NCBI GenBank assembly: GCA_025526935.1
Contig: JAHLKD010000038.1
Location: forward strand, 1-64,000
Direction of reading: 5' to 3'
DNA length: 64,000 nucleotides
Source of the DNA: Cladochytrium replicatum
Lineage: Eukaryota > Chytridiomycota > Chytridiomycetes > Cladochytriales > Cladochytriaceae
Shown here in pieces: positions 12,114 through 22,375 of the stretch. The notes under the pieces are model-generated. The model was given only the letters and a program-made list of their open reading frames with translations, did no database searches and was not told the DNA's origin. Every line of letters begins with the position of its first letter. The first letter of the stretch is position 1. A program made the position numbers and the translations under genes.

Positions 12114-13142
12114 ATGCTTCCCGTTGAAATCGTAGACGAAATCCTCATCAATCTTGGGCGATGGGGTGGCGATCCTCGTCTCGCTTTCCGTGTCGCAACT
12201 CTGTGCAGAAGGAGGACGGTACAGATTCAGCTCATCGACCTGATCCCCGAACTTTCCATGGATCGTGCCACAACCCGTGGTCTTGTCGGCGTCCTCGACC
12301 TCCACAGGGCTTCTACCCGCCCGTGCAGATACAGCCGAAGGATCATGGACGTCGCCAGCATAAGTGGAAACGTGGCAGTTCTCGAGTGGTGGAAGCAAAG
12401 TGGTCTGGAGCTGGACCCGACCACGATCGCACTGGACGTCATCAGCTCCGCGACTTTCCACACAAACCCCGTGGAAGTTCTCCAGTGGTGGAAGGACAGT
12501 GGGCTCGAGCTGCGGTATACAAACGTAGGGCTGGACGGAGCGAGTTCGAAAGGGATGATGAACGTGCTTGGGTGGTGGAAAGACAGCGGCCTCGAATTAC
12601 GGTACACCAGGGACGCTGTCGACATCGCGAGCGGGAACGGCCACATTGAGGTGCTGGAGTGGTGGAAACACAGCGGGCTGGAGCTTCGTTACGGTGATCT
12701 GGCGATGGATTTTGCAAGTGTAAGAGGGAGAACGGATGTCCTGCAGTGGTGGAAAGGCAGCGGCTTGGAACTCAAGTATAGCCACAGGGCTGTCGACCAA
12801 GCTAGCGAGCATGGTCAGATTGGATCGCTTGAATGGTGGAAGGAAAGTGGACTGGTGATGGGATGGACGGTCGATTCAATGGATCTTGCGAGCTCGATGG
12901 GTCATGTCGACGTGCTGGAATGGTGGAAGAACAGTGGGCTGGAGCTAAAATGGAGCGAAAGGGCCATGGACTCTGCGAGCGGAGAGGGACACCTTTCGGT
13001 GTTGGAATGGTGGAAGGACAGTGGATTGGAGCTCAAGTGGACACACATAGCGTTAGAACATGCCAAGTTCTACAACCATTCTGAGGTTGTCGCGTGGTGG
13101 AAGACCTTTGATCGAGAAATCGAAAATCCGAATGGTCACTGA
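12114..13142 (+). CDS. Protein of nine 29-residue ankyrin-like 'WWK' repeats
   Basis: A single exon of 342 codons. I start it at the ATG at 12114 because the upstream extension of the open frame is AT-rich and starts with GTG. The first ~45 residues (MLPVEIVDEILINLGRWGG) look like an F-box-like helix pair. The rest is nine tandem 29-residue repeats with the core VLEWWKDSGLELKW followed by an xxAMDxASxxGH-type helix. The spacing is close to ankyrin repeats (AS..GH..VL), but with an invariant WWK. Proteins of this kind occur in expanded families in chytrids and some giant viruses (recalled, not checked). The likely role is protein binding, possibly as a ubiquitin-ligase adaptor if the F-box reading holds. 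It ends 160 bp after RAD50 begins its 3' flank and is independently expressed. Confidence 0.8.
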   Translation: MLPVEIVDEILINLGRWGGDPRLAFRVATLCRRRTVQIQLIDLIPELSMDRATTRGLVGVLDLHRASTRPCRYSRRIMDVASISGNVAVLEWWKQSGLELDPTTIALDVISSATFHTNPVEVLQWWKDSGLELRYTNVGLDGASSKGMMNVLGWWKDSGLELRYTRDAVDIASGNGHIEVLEWWKHSGLELRYGDLAMDFASVRGRTDVLQWWKGSGLELKYSHRAVDQASEHGQIGSLEWWKESGLVMGWTVDSMDLASSMGHVDVLEWWKNSGLELKWSERAMDSASGEGHLSVLEWWKDSGLELKWTHIALEHAKFYNHSEVVAWWKTFDREIENPNGH

Positions 13143-13235
13143 CCTCATGAACTCTTCTCTATTCATCAACGAACTTCAATAGACTAGATCTTTACCTCTT
13201 CTTAATGTCTGTCCATCTTGTCCGTCTTCAAATTC

Positions 13236-13996
13236 TCAATTCGGTTGATGAATCTGTACCCCCGTCGCTCGGCCGAAGATCGTGTGCTTATTGTCAAGCC
13301 AAGGCTGCAAACAATCAGTTGGAATTGAAACCCCGGCCACAAAGTTCAGTATTACGGTTGGAGCGACCGTGATGAAGAACTGGCTCGCGTTCGTATTCGG
13401 CCCCGCGTTCGCCATCGACACTGTGAACGACCGATCATGCTTGATCGCCTTATTAAACTCGTCCTCAAAGTCGTGGCCCCACAAACTCTCCCCGCCCGTC
13501 CCATCGCCCAAGGGGTCTCCAGTCTGGATCATGCAGCCCTTGATCACACGATGGAACTTTACGTGATCGTAATTACCCTTCTTTGCAAGCCCGACAAAGT
13601 TCTCGACGGCTTTGGGGTGCGTATTCGGGGAACAGGCGGATGTGGATGTGGGAACAATTTTTCCTGACTCGGATGCCAGTACTCTAGCATCGCGGCGTCG
13701 TCTCTGCTGACGACTACGTTGACGTGTGGGTGGTACCTCACGATCCCCGACGGGCTGAGAGTGTATGAAGACAGTGTACAGGGAAATCCGCTGGCGTCCA
13801 CAATGTGAATTGTGCTCGATTCCATCTGAGCAATTAGGATTGTCAAAGCTTGGACAGCGTGAAGTGGCGTCGCCCCTTTCTGGATGGTTGCACACGGAGA
13901 AGTCGTGGAAGCAATACGAACTCTGGGGGGAGGGAAGGACGGAGATGGAGAAGCAATGGATATGTTGCTGAAGGTGGTGTCGATGGTAGGTGACAC
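13236..13996 (-). pseudogene. Decayed PPWD1-like gene (WD40 piece joined to cyclophilin domain)
   Basis: The minus strand holds most of a cyclophilin domain: [32 protein letters not shown] and, after a 51-nt intron, [11 protein letters not shown]. The last part ([11 protein letters not shown]) is in another frame, so there is a frameshift near 13,255. Upstream, in a different phase, lies a WD40 fragment typical of PPWD1 ([15 protein letters not shown] followed by MLEYWHP). In intact PPWD1 proteins, several WD repeats and a linker lie between these parts; here they are directly adjacent and at least two frame changes occur. This is therefore a deletion-bearing, frameshifted remnant of a spliceosome-associated peptidyl-prolyl isomerase gene. 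Sequencing error could explain single indels but not the missing middle. Confidence 0.75.
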
Positions 13997-14044
13997 GGTG
14001 GTGAAGGGAGGTTCGGGTTTTTGTGCTCATGTGGCAGACTGCAG

Positions 14045-15180
14045 GTGAAGCCCATCATGAAGAAATACGGCTGGAAGGTTGGACAGCTGCGAGAATTCTA
14101 TCCAAATGACCCGAAACTTTGGGGGCTCAATGTGAACCATGGTCAAGAGGTTAAGCTGCGTTTGCGGACTGCGCAGGACAAGAACAGGTTTCTTGATTTT
14201 GAGAGCGTTGTAGGAACGATGCTGCACGAGTGGGTGGATTATTTTCTTTTTCGGAAATATCGCTAATTCTCAAAATTATCGGCTATGTGATTAAGATTGG
14301 CACACAATGGTATATCACAGTGGAGCACGTTTGTCGATAACGTCTGATTTCACCATTCTCAGTGCATGGACCACACGATGCAAAGTTCTACGCGCTACTC
14401 TCAAAACTAGAGGAAGAATACTATGCTTTGGTGGCTCGTGGATACACCGGCGAAGGATTCGACGCCAGAGGGGATCGGGTTGGGATCGGCTTGTCTCATA
14501 ACCTTCCCTTACACCTTGCACGAAAGAGGGCGGCCGACGCAGCAGAAGAGCGAATGCGAAAACGTGGCTGGAGTGCAAGTACACCTTCGGGAGGTGTGGT
14601 GCTCGGTTTAACACCCGAAACTAAAAGCGAAGGTTGGCAGGCATTACAACGCGTGATGACACCGGTGCAGATGGCTGCTATGGCGGCGGAGAAACGACTG
14701 CGCGACGATGTGTGGTGTGGAAGTGGACGAGTTGGGTCCGACGAAGAGGGGATTCAAGGATCGAACTCAAATGCCTCGGCTGTTGGGCAAAAACCACATT
14801 CGTCACTGTCGATCAGGGATGTCACTTTATCGACAAAAAATGTTTCAAGTAGGGTGCCACATGGAGAACCGCAGTCCACGTCAACTTCCAGCTCGTTGTC
14901 AGCAAGCTTACTGTCAGGTACCCAATGGGACACCACTTCCAAGGAGAACGGAACCAAACGTCCCCGAACACTGAACAACGGCTCACGACCAAGAGCTATT
15001 GTTCCAGAGTCTGCTCTCACTAAATTCGAAGCCGCTTCCCGATCACAACCAAAAGACTCTGCATTCGACGAGTGCATTTTGGTAGGCGATGATGAAGAGG
15101 GTTGGGAGTGCTCTGTATGCACGCTAGTAAACGAAGCTCTGCATTTGCAATGTGCGGCCTGCTGTTCTGTTCGAGTTTAG
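14045..15180 (+). CDS. WSS1: WSS1-like DNA-protein crosslink protease (WLM domain)
   Basis: The WLM metalloprotease family (Wss1/SPRTN-like) degrades proteins crosslinked to DNA and acts with SUMO and Cdc48. The domain begins at [20 protein letters not shown]. The zinc site is assembled across a 14-nt microexon: exons 14045-14229, 14296-14309 and 14363-15180 give HELAHNVHGPHD, the complete HExxH..H signature, with frame kept throughout (338 residues from the first visible codon). The C-terminus ends in a RanBP2-type zinc finger ([20 protein letters not shown]), as in other Wss1 proteins. The true start is uncertain. The WLM domain normally has about 15 more residues upstream, and the visible exon follows a CAG acceptor, so a short first exon is expected; a candidate ATG near 13,960 overlaps the antisense PPWD1 remnant. 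Confidence 0.88.
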
Positions 15181-15213
15181 ATTCGCTTTGTTGAAGATGT
15201 TGTAAATACAAGA

Positions 15214-15278
15214 AAATTCGAAGCCGCTTCTCGATCACAACCAAAAGACTCTGCATTCGACGAGTACATTTTGGTAGG
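15214..15278 (+). repeat. 65-bp partial duplication of the WSS1 3' coding end
   Basis: Bases 15214-15278 repeat 15022-15086 (inside the last WSS1 exon) with only two mismatches, and lie 34 bp after the WSS1 stop. This is a small local duplication and does not extend the protein. Confidence 0.9.
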
Positions 15279-16157
15279 TAGCCCTGATAAACTCTGCAAT
15301 CACGAGCTCTGGGATCCTTCTGTATAGCGTTGCGATCAAGTTCCGACCGATTTCCCGAGAACATTTTGCACCAGGTGGTTGGACAATAATTGCGTCCATA
15401 GTTCCACGAGCGTGCTGACTTGGTCTACGAATGAGCGGGCATGACGTCCTCAACAACGAGATCGGTTCGTCTGGCGAAGGACGAGCTTGAGAGATGGGAC
15501 CATAGGAAATGAGTTGAATATGGCAGGATTCGAGAGCAACCGATTGTTCCCTTGAATATCCTGTTTCGGATTTACTCCTTCAGTGTGCCTTCACTTTTAG
15601 CCTGTTTATCTTACAGGGAATCCTGTTTGGACTTGCCAGGGGCCGGGTGCGTTTCCAAATTAGAGGGCTTGAGGGACTTGTTCCATTCTGAAGGAACTAT
15701 ATACATGGGCGCTTGCATCCAACAAGTTTGTTCATCCATCGATGATTGCCATGATATTCGAAAGTTGCGATGAAGATGTCTCCTTGGTCAAGAAAAGATA
15801 TGATCTGATTACTCCATTCTTCGTTTGACTCGAGCTCAATGCGGTTTCTGCATCAGCAAAGACGAAGGATTCAAGCGTTGGAAGGTCAGGTTAGCATAAT
15901 ATTCTGACCATCAACAACCATGAACTTGAACTCCTTGATTTTGACAAGAGTTCCTTTTCGAGATCAGCCTACAAGATCTGAAGGAAACGGATCAACTCTT
16001 CATACATTGTCCCCCTATAGCCCCGCATGGGGGATATTCTTTCGATTATCCTTAATATTCAAGATAGAAACTAACAGTCTACAATGGTCGCCAATTATCA
16101 CACCAAGTGCCACCAAAACCAAGGACAACAACAACCAACGAATCGCTCGATCTCTCA
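15279..16157. other. Stretch without a convincing gene
   Basis: Short open frames exist on both strands, for example a minus-strand segment around 15250-15410 reading GRNLIATLYRRIPELVIAEF and a plus-strand exon-like piece after a TTACAG at about 15616. None joins into a recognisable protein. The last ~60 bp before 16158 match the 5' leaders of the two TIR-NACHT-WD40 genes (…GCTCGATCTCTCA just before the ATG). Confidence 0.4.
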
Positions 16158-16653
16158 ATGGGAAACTCTCAGTCGAACCAGAACGAATTCTGCAACGTGT
16201 GCGTTCAACACGACGGAAAGGAGGTCATCTTGACCATCTACGAAGACAAGCCGATTGGATATTTGCGGAAGGAGGTAAGGGTTTTCTATGTCATCGTGGT
16301 TCACTCTGACGTTTGGTTTCTCGGTGAAGACCGAATGCGATATCGGTGAAGTGGAATTTGCGCTTTTTGTTTTGCTGAATGGAAATCGAGAATGTCTTGA
16401 ATGCAATCAACATGTCATCGATCTTGTCGAGGGTAGCTTGCTAGGTTCAACATCAAAGGCTCCAACGATCTATGTTGAGCTTTCGGGGTGTTTACCGCTA
16501 TCGCTATCCAGCTTGAACGTCAGAATGCGAATCCTGCCACTCCAATCACATACTCTCCAAGCTCCGCTGATCGCGTCGTCACGTTCTGCTCTTATCAAGA
16601 TCAGAGGAATCACCGTGCACACTGCACAATATCATTGCCATGAGCGCACCTAG
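16158..16653 (+). pseudogene. Truncated copy of the N-terminal module of the TIR-NACHT-WD40 family
   Basis: Exon 1 (16158-16274, 39 codons) begins MGNSQSNQNEFCNVC, and exon 2 starts at 16330 after a 55-nt intron at exactly the same position and phase as in the two large receptor genes. The ubiquitin/Crinkler-like module is complete (LFVLLNGNREC followed by a conserved APTIYVEL-type strand). Shortly after it the frame is lost relative to the paralogs: in the next frame the linker and the first TIR residues (SYQ) can still be followed, but in the open frame translation runs into unrelated sequence and stops at 16653. The TIR, NACHT and WD40 parts are absent. It could still make a ~147-residue one-module protein, but decay is the simpler reading. 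Confidence 0.75.
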
Positions 16654-16743
16654 TGCTCCCATCACCCGCTTCCGCACCGACCATCCATTCCACATTTTTT
16701 GAAATTCAAATTCAAATTTGTGACGTGTTGCACACGTGACCCC

Positions 16744-17830
16744 ATGGATGAACGTCGCCGTGAAGCGAGACGGAGGAGAATCCTCGAGTCGGCGGAGGAC
16801 AGGCTGGCGAGAATCACCAATGCCCAGTCCGCTGGTTTCTCGACTGACAATGCATCGGATGCCGGCTCGCGGCCAAGGCGAGTAACCGCAGGATCTTCGG
16901 CAAACAGTAGTCCTGCCCCGTCCTTTGCAGGTTCATTTTTGAAAGTTGGAAAAATATTTCTCTTGCTAATTACACAAAAAATAGACCCGCCAACACCCAC
17001 TCTTGATGCTCAGACAAGTACAGCGCCAGCAACTCCCATCGCCGAATTGCCCCCACCAGCAATCACCCACTCCCCACAACTCGAACGAGCCACGCCTCAT
17101 TTGAGACGACCGTTTTCGAGCTCACGGCTTGCATTCGGCGGCAGTGACTCGGATTCCATCACCGGCGGCTCTCCATTAGGTGCGCCATCTGTGACAGCGT
17201 CAAACACGTCACATTACCCAGCGGCATCAATAACGACAACGAATGCACAGGAAAGCACGCTGTACCAGTCTCACCTCCTCGATGATTTTGCAGAGAGACT
17301 GGCTGCATTGGAACAATCTTCCTCTGCTGCACCCACCCTGCCGTTGCCACCTGGGCTAATGGCGTTCAAGTCGCTCCAGGAAAAGAGGGTGAGCAATGTT
17401 GGGCGGACTGTCGCGGCGCTTGCGTTTGGGATTGGGGTATTGTGGATTTATTTTACGTCCGAATCGACGGATTGGGCGGACAGAGTTGATCGGCTGTACG
17501 ACCTCGGAAACGACACCGTTGTGCACGGTGGCTTCTCTTCGTACCTGGTAAGACTAGCGGCTTTTGTGGGTGTCAAAAAATGCAGTCTAACCACTTTTGA
17601 TAGCCTGTTTGGTTGCTATTTCTTGTGATGGAGGTTGTTTTCACCGTGACCGACAATCGTTATGTCGGAAAGGTAGGTGAAAATAGAATGAACCTTCAGG
17701 ACAGTTCTCACGAGCTCACTACCAGGACGCGATGGTGATTTTGACGGGAGTCTTTAATGATTTGGCGGTGGCATTGTTTGTTGTGGGAGTTGCTGTCGGA
17801 CTCGAGCCGTTGATGAGGCCAAAGGAATGA
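16744..17830 (+). CDS. GET2: GET2/CAMLG-like tail-anchored protein insertion receptor
   Basis: Four exons join in frame: 16744-16930, 16985-17547, 17604-17672 and 17726-17830 (307 residues). The N-terminus MDERRREARRRRILESAEDR has the basic RERR-type helix by which Get2/CAML binds the Get3 ATPase, followed by LARIT as in fungal Get2. A long Ser/Thr/Pro-rich cytosolic linker leads to three hydrophobic segments: one around residue 225 (VAALAFGIGVLWIYF), one in exon 3 (PVWLLFLVMEVVF) and one in exon 4 (LAVALFVVGVAVGL). Get2 works in the ER membrane with Get1 to insert tail-anchored proteins. Sequence conservation of this family is low, so the call rests on the N-terminal motif plus topology. The alternative is another three-pass ER protein. 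Confidence 0.75.
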
Positions 17831-19240
17831 AGTCAGAAAGAAAACTTTTGCAAAATGGATTTGCATGTTAACCCAAAAAAAGAGCACAACGTCGTGCATT
17901 ACATCAATGTGCAATACTTGGCACCCTCACTCTTCTACGACAACCGCAAGGCAAATTTTTTTGTTGCACTATTGTCCGGCGGAATAGGTGTTGTCATCAC
18001 TTTCAGTGTACTCGAATTCCGAGATCAAAAGTCGGAATCCTTTGGCAAAAAGAGCCCATCTGATCCACTTTGCTTCATCTTCACTATCGTCTCGACACCA
18101 CCTTCTATTGTGTCCAGCACAATGCAGTCGCCCACATCCAAGGTTCTAACCACCCTGCTGCCCTTGATCAGCGCTATGACGGCGGCCAACCCTCTGCTTT
18201 GAGTTCAAAGTTCAGTCGAAGGTGTTCCACCGCTCTGATATTTGCCCGAGAATCACGGCACAGAGAGTTGAGGCAAATGCGGCTGTTCATGCTACAAACG
18301 TTGCGACACCCGTATAATTTAGCCCCTACGGTATCGTTCTTCCTGTCCGATCCGATCGTTATATTTACCACAATAAAAATGGATGCATTTTCTTTCTAGC
18401 AGTGGTCAGGAACTCACGGCCCTTTCAAATAGAAGATGAATAAATGAGAGGATAAATTCAGATTCAAGACATACCGAAAGCGTAAAGTGTTTCTCCGCGT
18501 TCACGACAAAGACTGTTGGCGAAAAACGAGGGCAGTGTCGATTGAACATTCAGTTTGGAGATCAGAAAAATGTTGGGAAAGATGGTATTGAAAGTTTGAA
18601 GATAATACAAACTGAAACAAGAAAACAGAAAGGAGGAGGCTTATTAAGAATAAGAAGGCGGACCTAAAGGAACGTTTCATAGAAAGTAAACAGTGACAAA
18701 TGTGAAAAAGGGGGAACAGAGTTGTATAAAAGATTAGCTTCGAAGAAAGAGTCAAATCAAACTGAGAAAAGGAATTTGTGAACTAAACGAAACATGCGTA
18801 AGATCATAACTGCTAAAATGGTAAGAACAGAACAGATCGAGAAACCTTACATCGTCTCTTTCTCACAACTAAATCAGAAGATTCAAGAAGAATCCGGTAG
18901 GTAAATCGGGGCGCCAGGGTGAAGAATGTAGTAAACTCAAGAAGAGAGTGAAGTTTGGTAAGTGCAGATGACATCTTCCAAGAGTTCTCTGATTCTGGTG
19001 ATCTTTCCATGTGTTCAGATACTGGTTGGTGAACCAGGTAGTTTCGAAATCGTAAAAATCGATTCGGGTTCAGGCGTATCCATGACAACGTCTGAAGGAT
19101 TGAAGGAAGAAACGAGATTGTTTGCACGATTCACCGAAATCGCCTTGGTACAAAGTTTCACTTCTGTTCGAAATTCATGAGAATGTCACAATGGAGCACA
19201 AAGAGTGGGGTGCATGTATTTCATCTGAAAAACAACTATT
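17831..19240. other. Gene-poor stretch; one possible lone exon on the minus strand
   Basis: Around 18,190-18,028 the minus strand reads ALIKGSRVVRTLDVGDCIVL and continues in frame to a stop after LPKDSDF. This is protein-like and preceded by an AG, so it could be the last exon of a short or broken gene, but I found no matching upstream exon or family. From 18,420 to 19,240 the sequence is A/T-rich with purine-rich tracts and only short open frames. Confidence 0.35.
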
Positions 19241-20836
19241 TTACGATCCCGGCGCTTCTCTGCTAAGAATTGGCTTGCTCGTCCTTTCCGTGCTCTCCTC
19301 GACCAATTCTATGCAGCGAAGATGGAACCGTCTCACTGGAACCGCTCCATCCTCTCCCTTCCTTTTCATCCTCATCAGCACATCAATACCGTCCACCGTA
19401 TCCGGCACCGGCGAAAAGCTCATGTCCACAGATCTAAGCACCTTCCCTTCCTTTATGACCTCCTTGATCTCCTCCCACCCTTCCTTCCCAACCACGAAGT
19501 TCAAATCCAGCTCCACCAAGCGATCCAAGATTCGGCCCGGTCCGCCGACGAGCGCGCGCAGGTACTTGACAAACCCGGGCACAGAGATCCGCTCCCAATG
19601 CGAGTCGTACATGTCGACCACTTCAAGACCTCTGCAGCTCCCAAGCGCTTTCCCCATTGCCTCGAGCGAGTGGTCGTCAAAGTACGGCGTCTCGAGTTGC
19701 ACTGATCTTAGGAACTCGTGGTTTTTAATTGCGTCTGCGAGGGCGAGCGCGCCGACGCCAAACTTGTCGATTTTCCAGTAATCCGGTTCCTGGACCCACA
19801 CGAGCTTGGTCAGCTTGTTCAGCCTCTTGATCCCCTCCGCCAAAAGGATCACAACGTCCCCTTCCGATGCGTCGTCCCTCACGATAAGTTCCTTCAGATC
19901 CTCGAAAGCGCTCGCGTCGACCAGCGCCGCCCCGAGCTGTCCGAGGTTCTTCGCGCCAAGATGCCACGCCTTGAACTTTCTCAACCTGATTTTATGGTTC
20001 ACACGCAAAGCGCTGAAGGGCGACACTTCCGCCGGTGTGCCGTGGTACGTATCGGTCACGGTCACAACCGACATCCGGAGATCCACAAGACTCTCTGCCC
20101 TCCTCAGTAGTATCGCGAGCGTCACCATGTCCGCGTCCCAGATCACCTTCTCCAGCACACTCGCCGGACACTTCCCGCAATCCTGATCCTCGACAAGCGC
20201 GTTTCCAAGTATTTCCCTCATAACCGACGAGTCGAAAAAAACGTTGGGCGTGGCAACATGCAAGATCCTCACCCTCCCGTTCCTCAAGATCCTCTCGACA
20301 CCTTCAAATATCGTCCGCGCCGCTTCCCTCGAAGCGTCCACGACAACCTCGACCCTCTCAACAAGTCCGCGCTCCCACCCCTCCAAAACAGCTTTCTCCT
20401 CGTCCTCCTCGCGCACGTCCTCGTCCGCAGGGTTCTCGATCTCTTCCTCAGGTTTCACCGAGCGCAGAACGAAGGCGCGCATGGTATGTGAGATCTGCGG
20501 GAGGATGCCGCCGGTGCAGCGGAGCTGCCACCATCCGCCGATGACGACGGTGCGGATCAGATCAGTGCGGGCGGAGAATGCGGCGGTGAATTTGGAGAGG
20601 TGGGAGGTGAGGCGGGAGCGGCTGCGGAAGCGCATTAGGTCGAGGGTGTGTATGACGTGTGGGAGGAGGAGCGAGCGTAGGTTGCGGGAAGTGTGCATGA
20701 GGTTGCGGAGCGACGGGTCGCGCTCTGAGTGATGTGCAGTGCAGATGTAGTCTTTGATCAGGCCCACGATGAGCTCGGCAGGAAGGGAAAGGAGGCCGGG
20801 ACGACGACGGATGTTTGGGTTTTGGGAAGAATTCAT
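19241..20836 (-). CDS. F-box/leucine-rich-repeat-like protein
   Basis: An intronless gene of 531 codons. Residues 15-65 resemble an F-box (LLSLPAELIVGLIKDYI, then LMHTSRNLRSLLLP), which would dock to Skp1 in an SCF ubiquitin ligase. The remainder has irregular leucine-rich segments typical of fungal F-box/LRR proteins, such as LRKFKAWHLGAKNLGQLG, LTKLVWVQEPDYW and LDRLVELDLNFVVG. An acidic loop around residue 145 (PEEEIENPADEDVREEDEE) interrupts the helical part. The 3' end lies in a region of low coding density. The substrate is unknown. If the F-box assignment is wrong, it is still an LRR-like scaffold. Confidence 0.75.
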   Translation of the reverse strand: MNSSQNPNIRRRPGLLSLPAELIVGLIKDYICTAHHSERDPSLRNLMHTSRNLRSLLLPHVIHTLDLMRFRSRSRLTSHLSKFTAAFSARTDLIRTVVIGGWWQLRCTGGILPQISHTMRAFVLRSVKPEEEIENPADEDVREEDEEKAVLEGWERGLVERVEVVVDASREAARTIFEGVERILRNGRVRILHVATPNVFFDSSVMREILGNALVEDQDCGKCPASVLEKVIWDADMVTLAILLRRAESLVDLRMSVVTVTDTYHGTPAEVSPFSALRVNHKIRLRKFKAWHLGAKNLGQLGAALVDASAFEDLKELIVRDDASEGDVVILLAEGIKRLNKLTKLVWVQEPDYWKIDKFGVGALALADAIKNHEFLRSVQLETPYFDDHSLEAMGKALGSCRGLEVVDMYDSHWERISVPGFVKYLRALVGGPGRILDRLVELDLNFVVGKEGWEEIKEVIKEGKVLRSVDMSFSPVPDTVDGIDVLMRMKRKGEDGAVPVRRFHLRCIELVEESTERTSKPILSREAPGS

Positions 20837-20931
20837 TTGTTAAGAATTCAGTGGCTTTGTGATGACCGTGTTTAAAAAAATAAGAATAATAAGATGTGGT
20901 CCGTTAATAGCATAGATCAACGGAAACTGTG

Positions 20932-22216
20932 TCACTCCTCAACGGACTTCTGTACATCCGCACTAGAAACATCTTCTCGCTTTGGGGGCTCATCGGACAT
21001 CCACGCAACGTGGGCCCTCCAGGTTTCCCTCCATGCCATAAACAGAGGGAAAGTCACAGACACAGAAAACACAGGCGTAGCTACGATCCACACCGCGGCA
21101 GTAACAACCTGCTTGACCAAGCTCTCCCCATTCTTCTTTCTCGGATTCCGACGCTTGAAAACCTCTGATCCCATCACAATCACACTCGTGATCGTCGCAA
21201 ACACTAGATCCCCGCTGATAGACGCCTGGCAGTGGTTAATATTAGGGGTGTTCCACAAATTCCACGCGCGCTCTGAGAGGTCCGGTGAGAGCTTGAGGCT
21301 TTCGATTGGTGTGGTGAAAAAGTACTGCAAGGTGAGGTGGAGATAGGATACAAAGTTGATACCGGCCAGAAGCGCGTAAAGGATCACCAGCGATCGCGGT
21401 TCTTTCCGTATAGAGACGGATCGGCGGCGAGGGGGTGGTGTTGCGAAGAGGGAGACACCTGTGATCGGCAGCAGGAGGGCAACGTGGAGGATGACGAGGC
21501 TGCTAACGAAAAGCGGGGACGATGGAGATATATAGGGTGTAAGCAGAATCGAGAGGGCGGCCGTAGCTGCGGCCACACTGATCGTAAACGAAGGCTTGCG
21601 AGCTCGGTCAATAACAATCGCAGCTCCATCAGCGACATTTTGTTGCAGCGCAAACAAGGAAAATCCAACCGACATTGCTCCTAAAACGACTTTAGTTAAG
21701 CTGTACAGCCTTCGATTCAAGTTGTCTCAGCCCACCGAAAAATCCGAGCCAGACGTACACCAGCGTGCTCGCATAGTCCATCCTCTTCATAAACCCTTTC
21801 GTACCCGCATGCGATACGCCTTCGCTCCACATCCACACGATCACAGGGACAGTCCACAGCAAAAGCTGGCTGCTCCACCACCACTGCTCGACAGATCCGG
21901 TCACGAGCCTGTACGCCTCGTTGAACGCATCGTTGGTGACGGCCCACTCCTCAAGAGCAAAATTAGCAAGATCCGCCGAAGACGGTAGCATCCACGATAG
22001 GATGTGGAACCAGGCGAGGTAGAACGAGAGGACTGAGAGGGCGAGGTGGAGGGGGTTTGTTGGGTGAGCGAAGAGATTGCGCAGAGAGACTTCTGTCCCG
22101 CGGAAGATCGAGAGGATAAGAGTCGAGAAGTAGATTATGACTGGGGCAAGGTTGATTGCCGCCGTGGGGGTCAGTTCCTTTGAGAGCCATTCGAAGAAGG
22201 GCTGCAAGTTGTCCAT
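20932..22216 (-). CDS. Multi-pass membrane protein of unknown function
   Basis: Two exons, 22216-21736 and 21680-20932 on the minus strand, give 409 residues. The 55-nt intron has a GT donor, a CTTAACTAA branch-like site and a TTTTAG acceptor, and it restores a frame that otherwise stops. Hydrophobic segments are numerous: about residues 20-40 (AINLAPVIIYFSTLILSIF), 53-75, 113-130 (LLLWTVPVIVWMW), 150-175 across the splice junction, and several more in exon 2 ending near VVTAAVWIVATPVFSVSV. The C-terminus is acidic and probably cytosolic. I do not recognise the family. It starts 160 bp from the divergent TIR-NACHT-WD40 gene, so the two promoters share this gap. Confidence 0.75.
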
Positions 22217-22375
22217 CGTTGGTAGGCGATCACAGATTATTAGGGAAAGAGATCACAAAGCCACTCACAGAACACAGTTTTTAGAAGCCAGCGGATACCT
22301 TGGTTGGGGCAGGGCTAAGCAACTCACCAGTCACCCTAACCAACCTCCACAACCAAAAAACCGCTCGATCTCTCA

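Noticed and set aside
19322-20491. Several plus-strand open frames of 77-162 codons
   Set aside because: They are opposite a 531-codon intronless minus-strand gene and have atypical composition.
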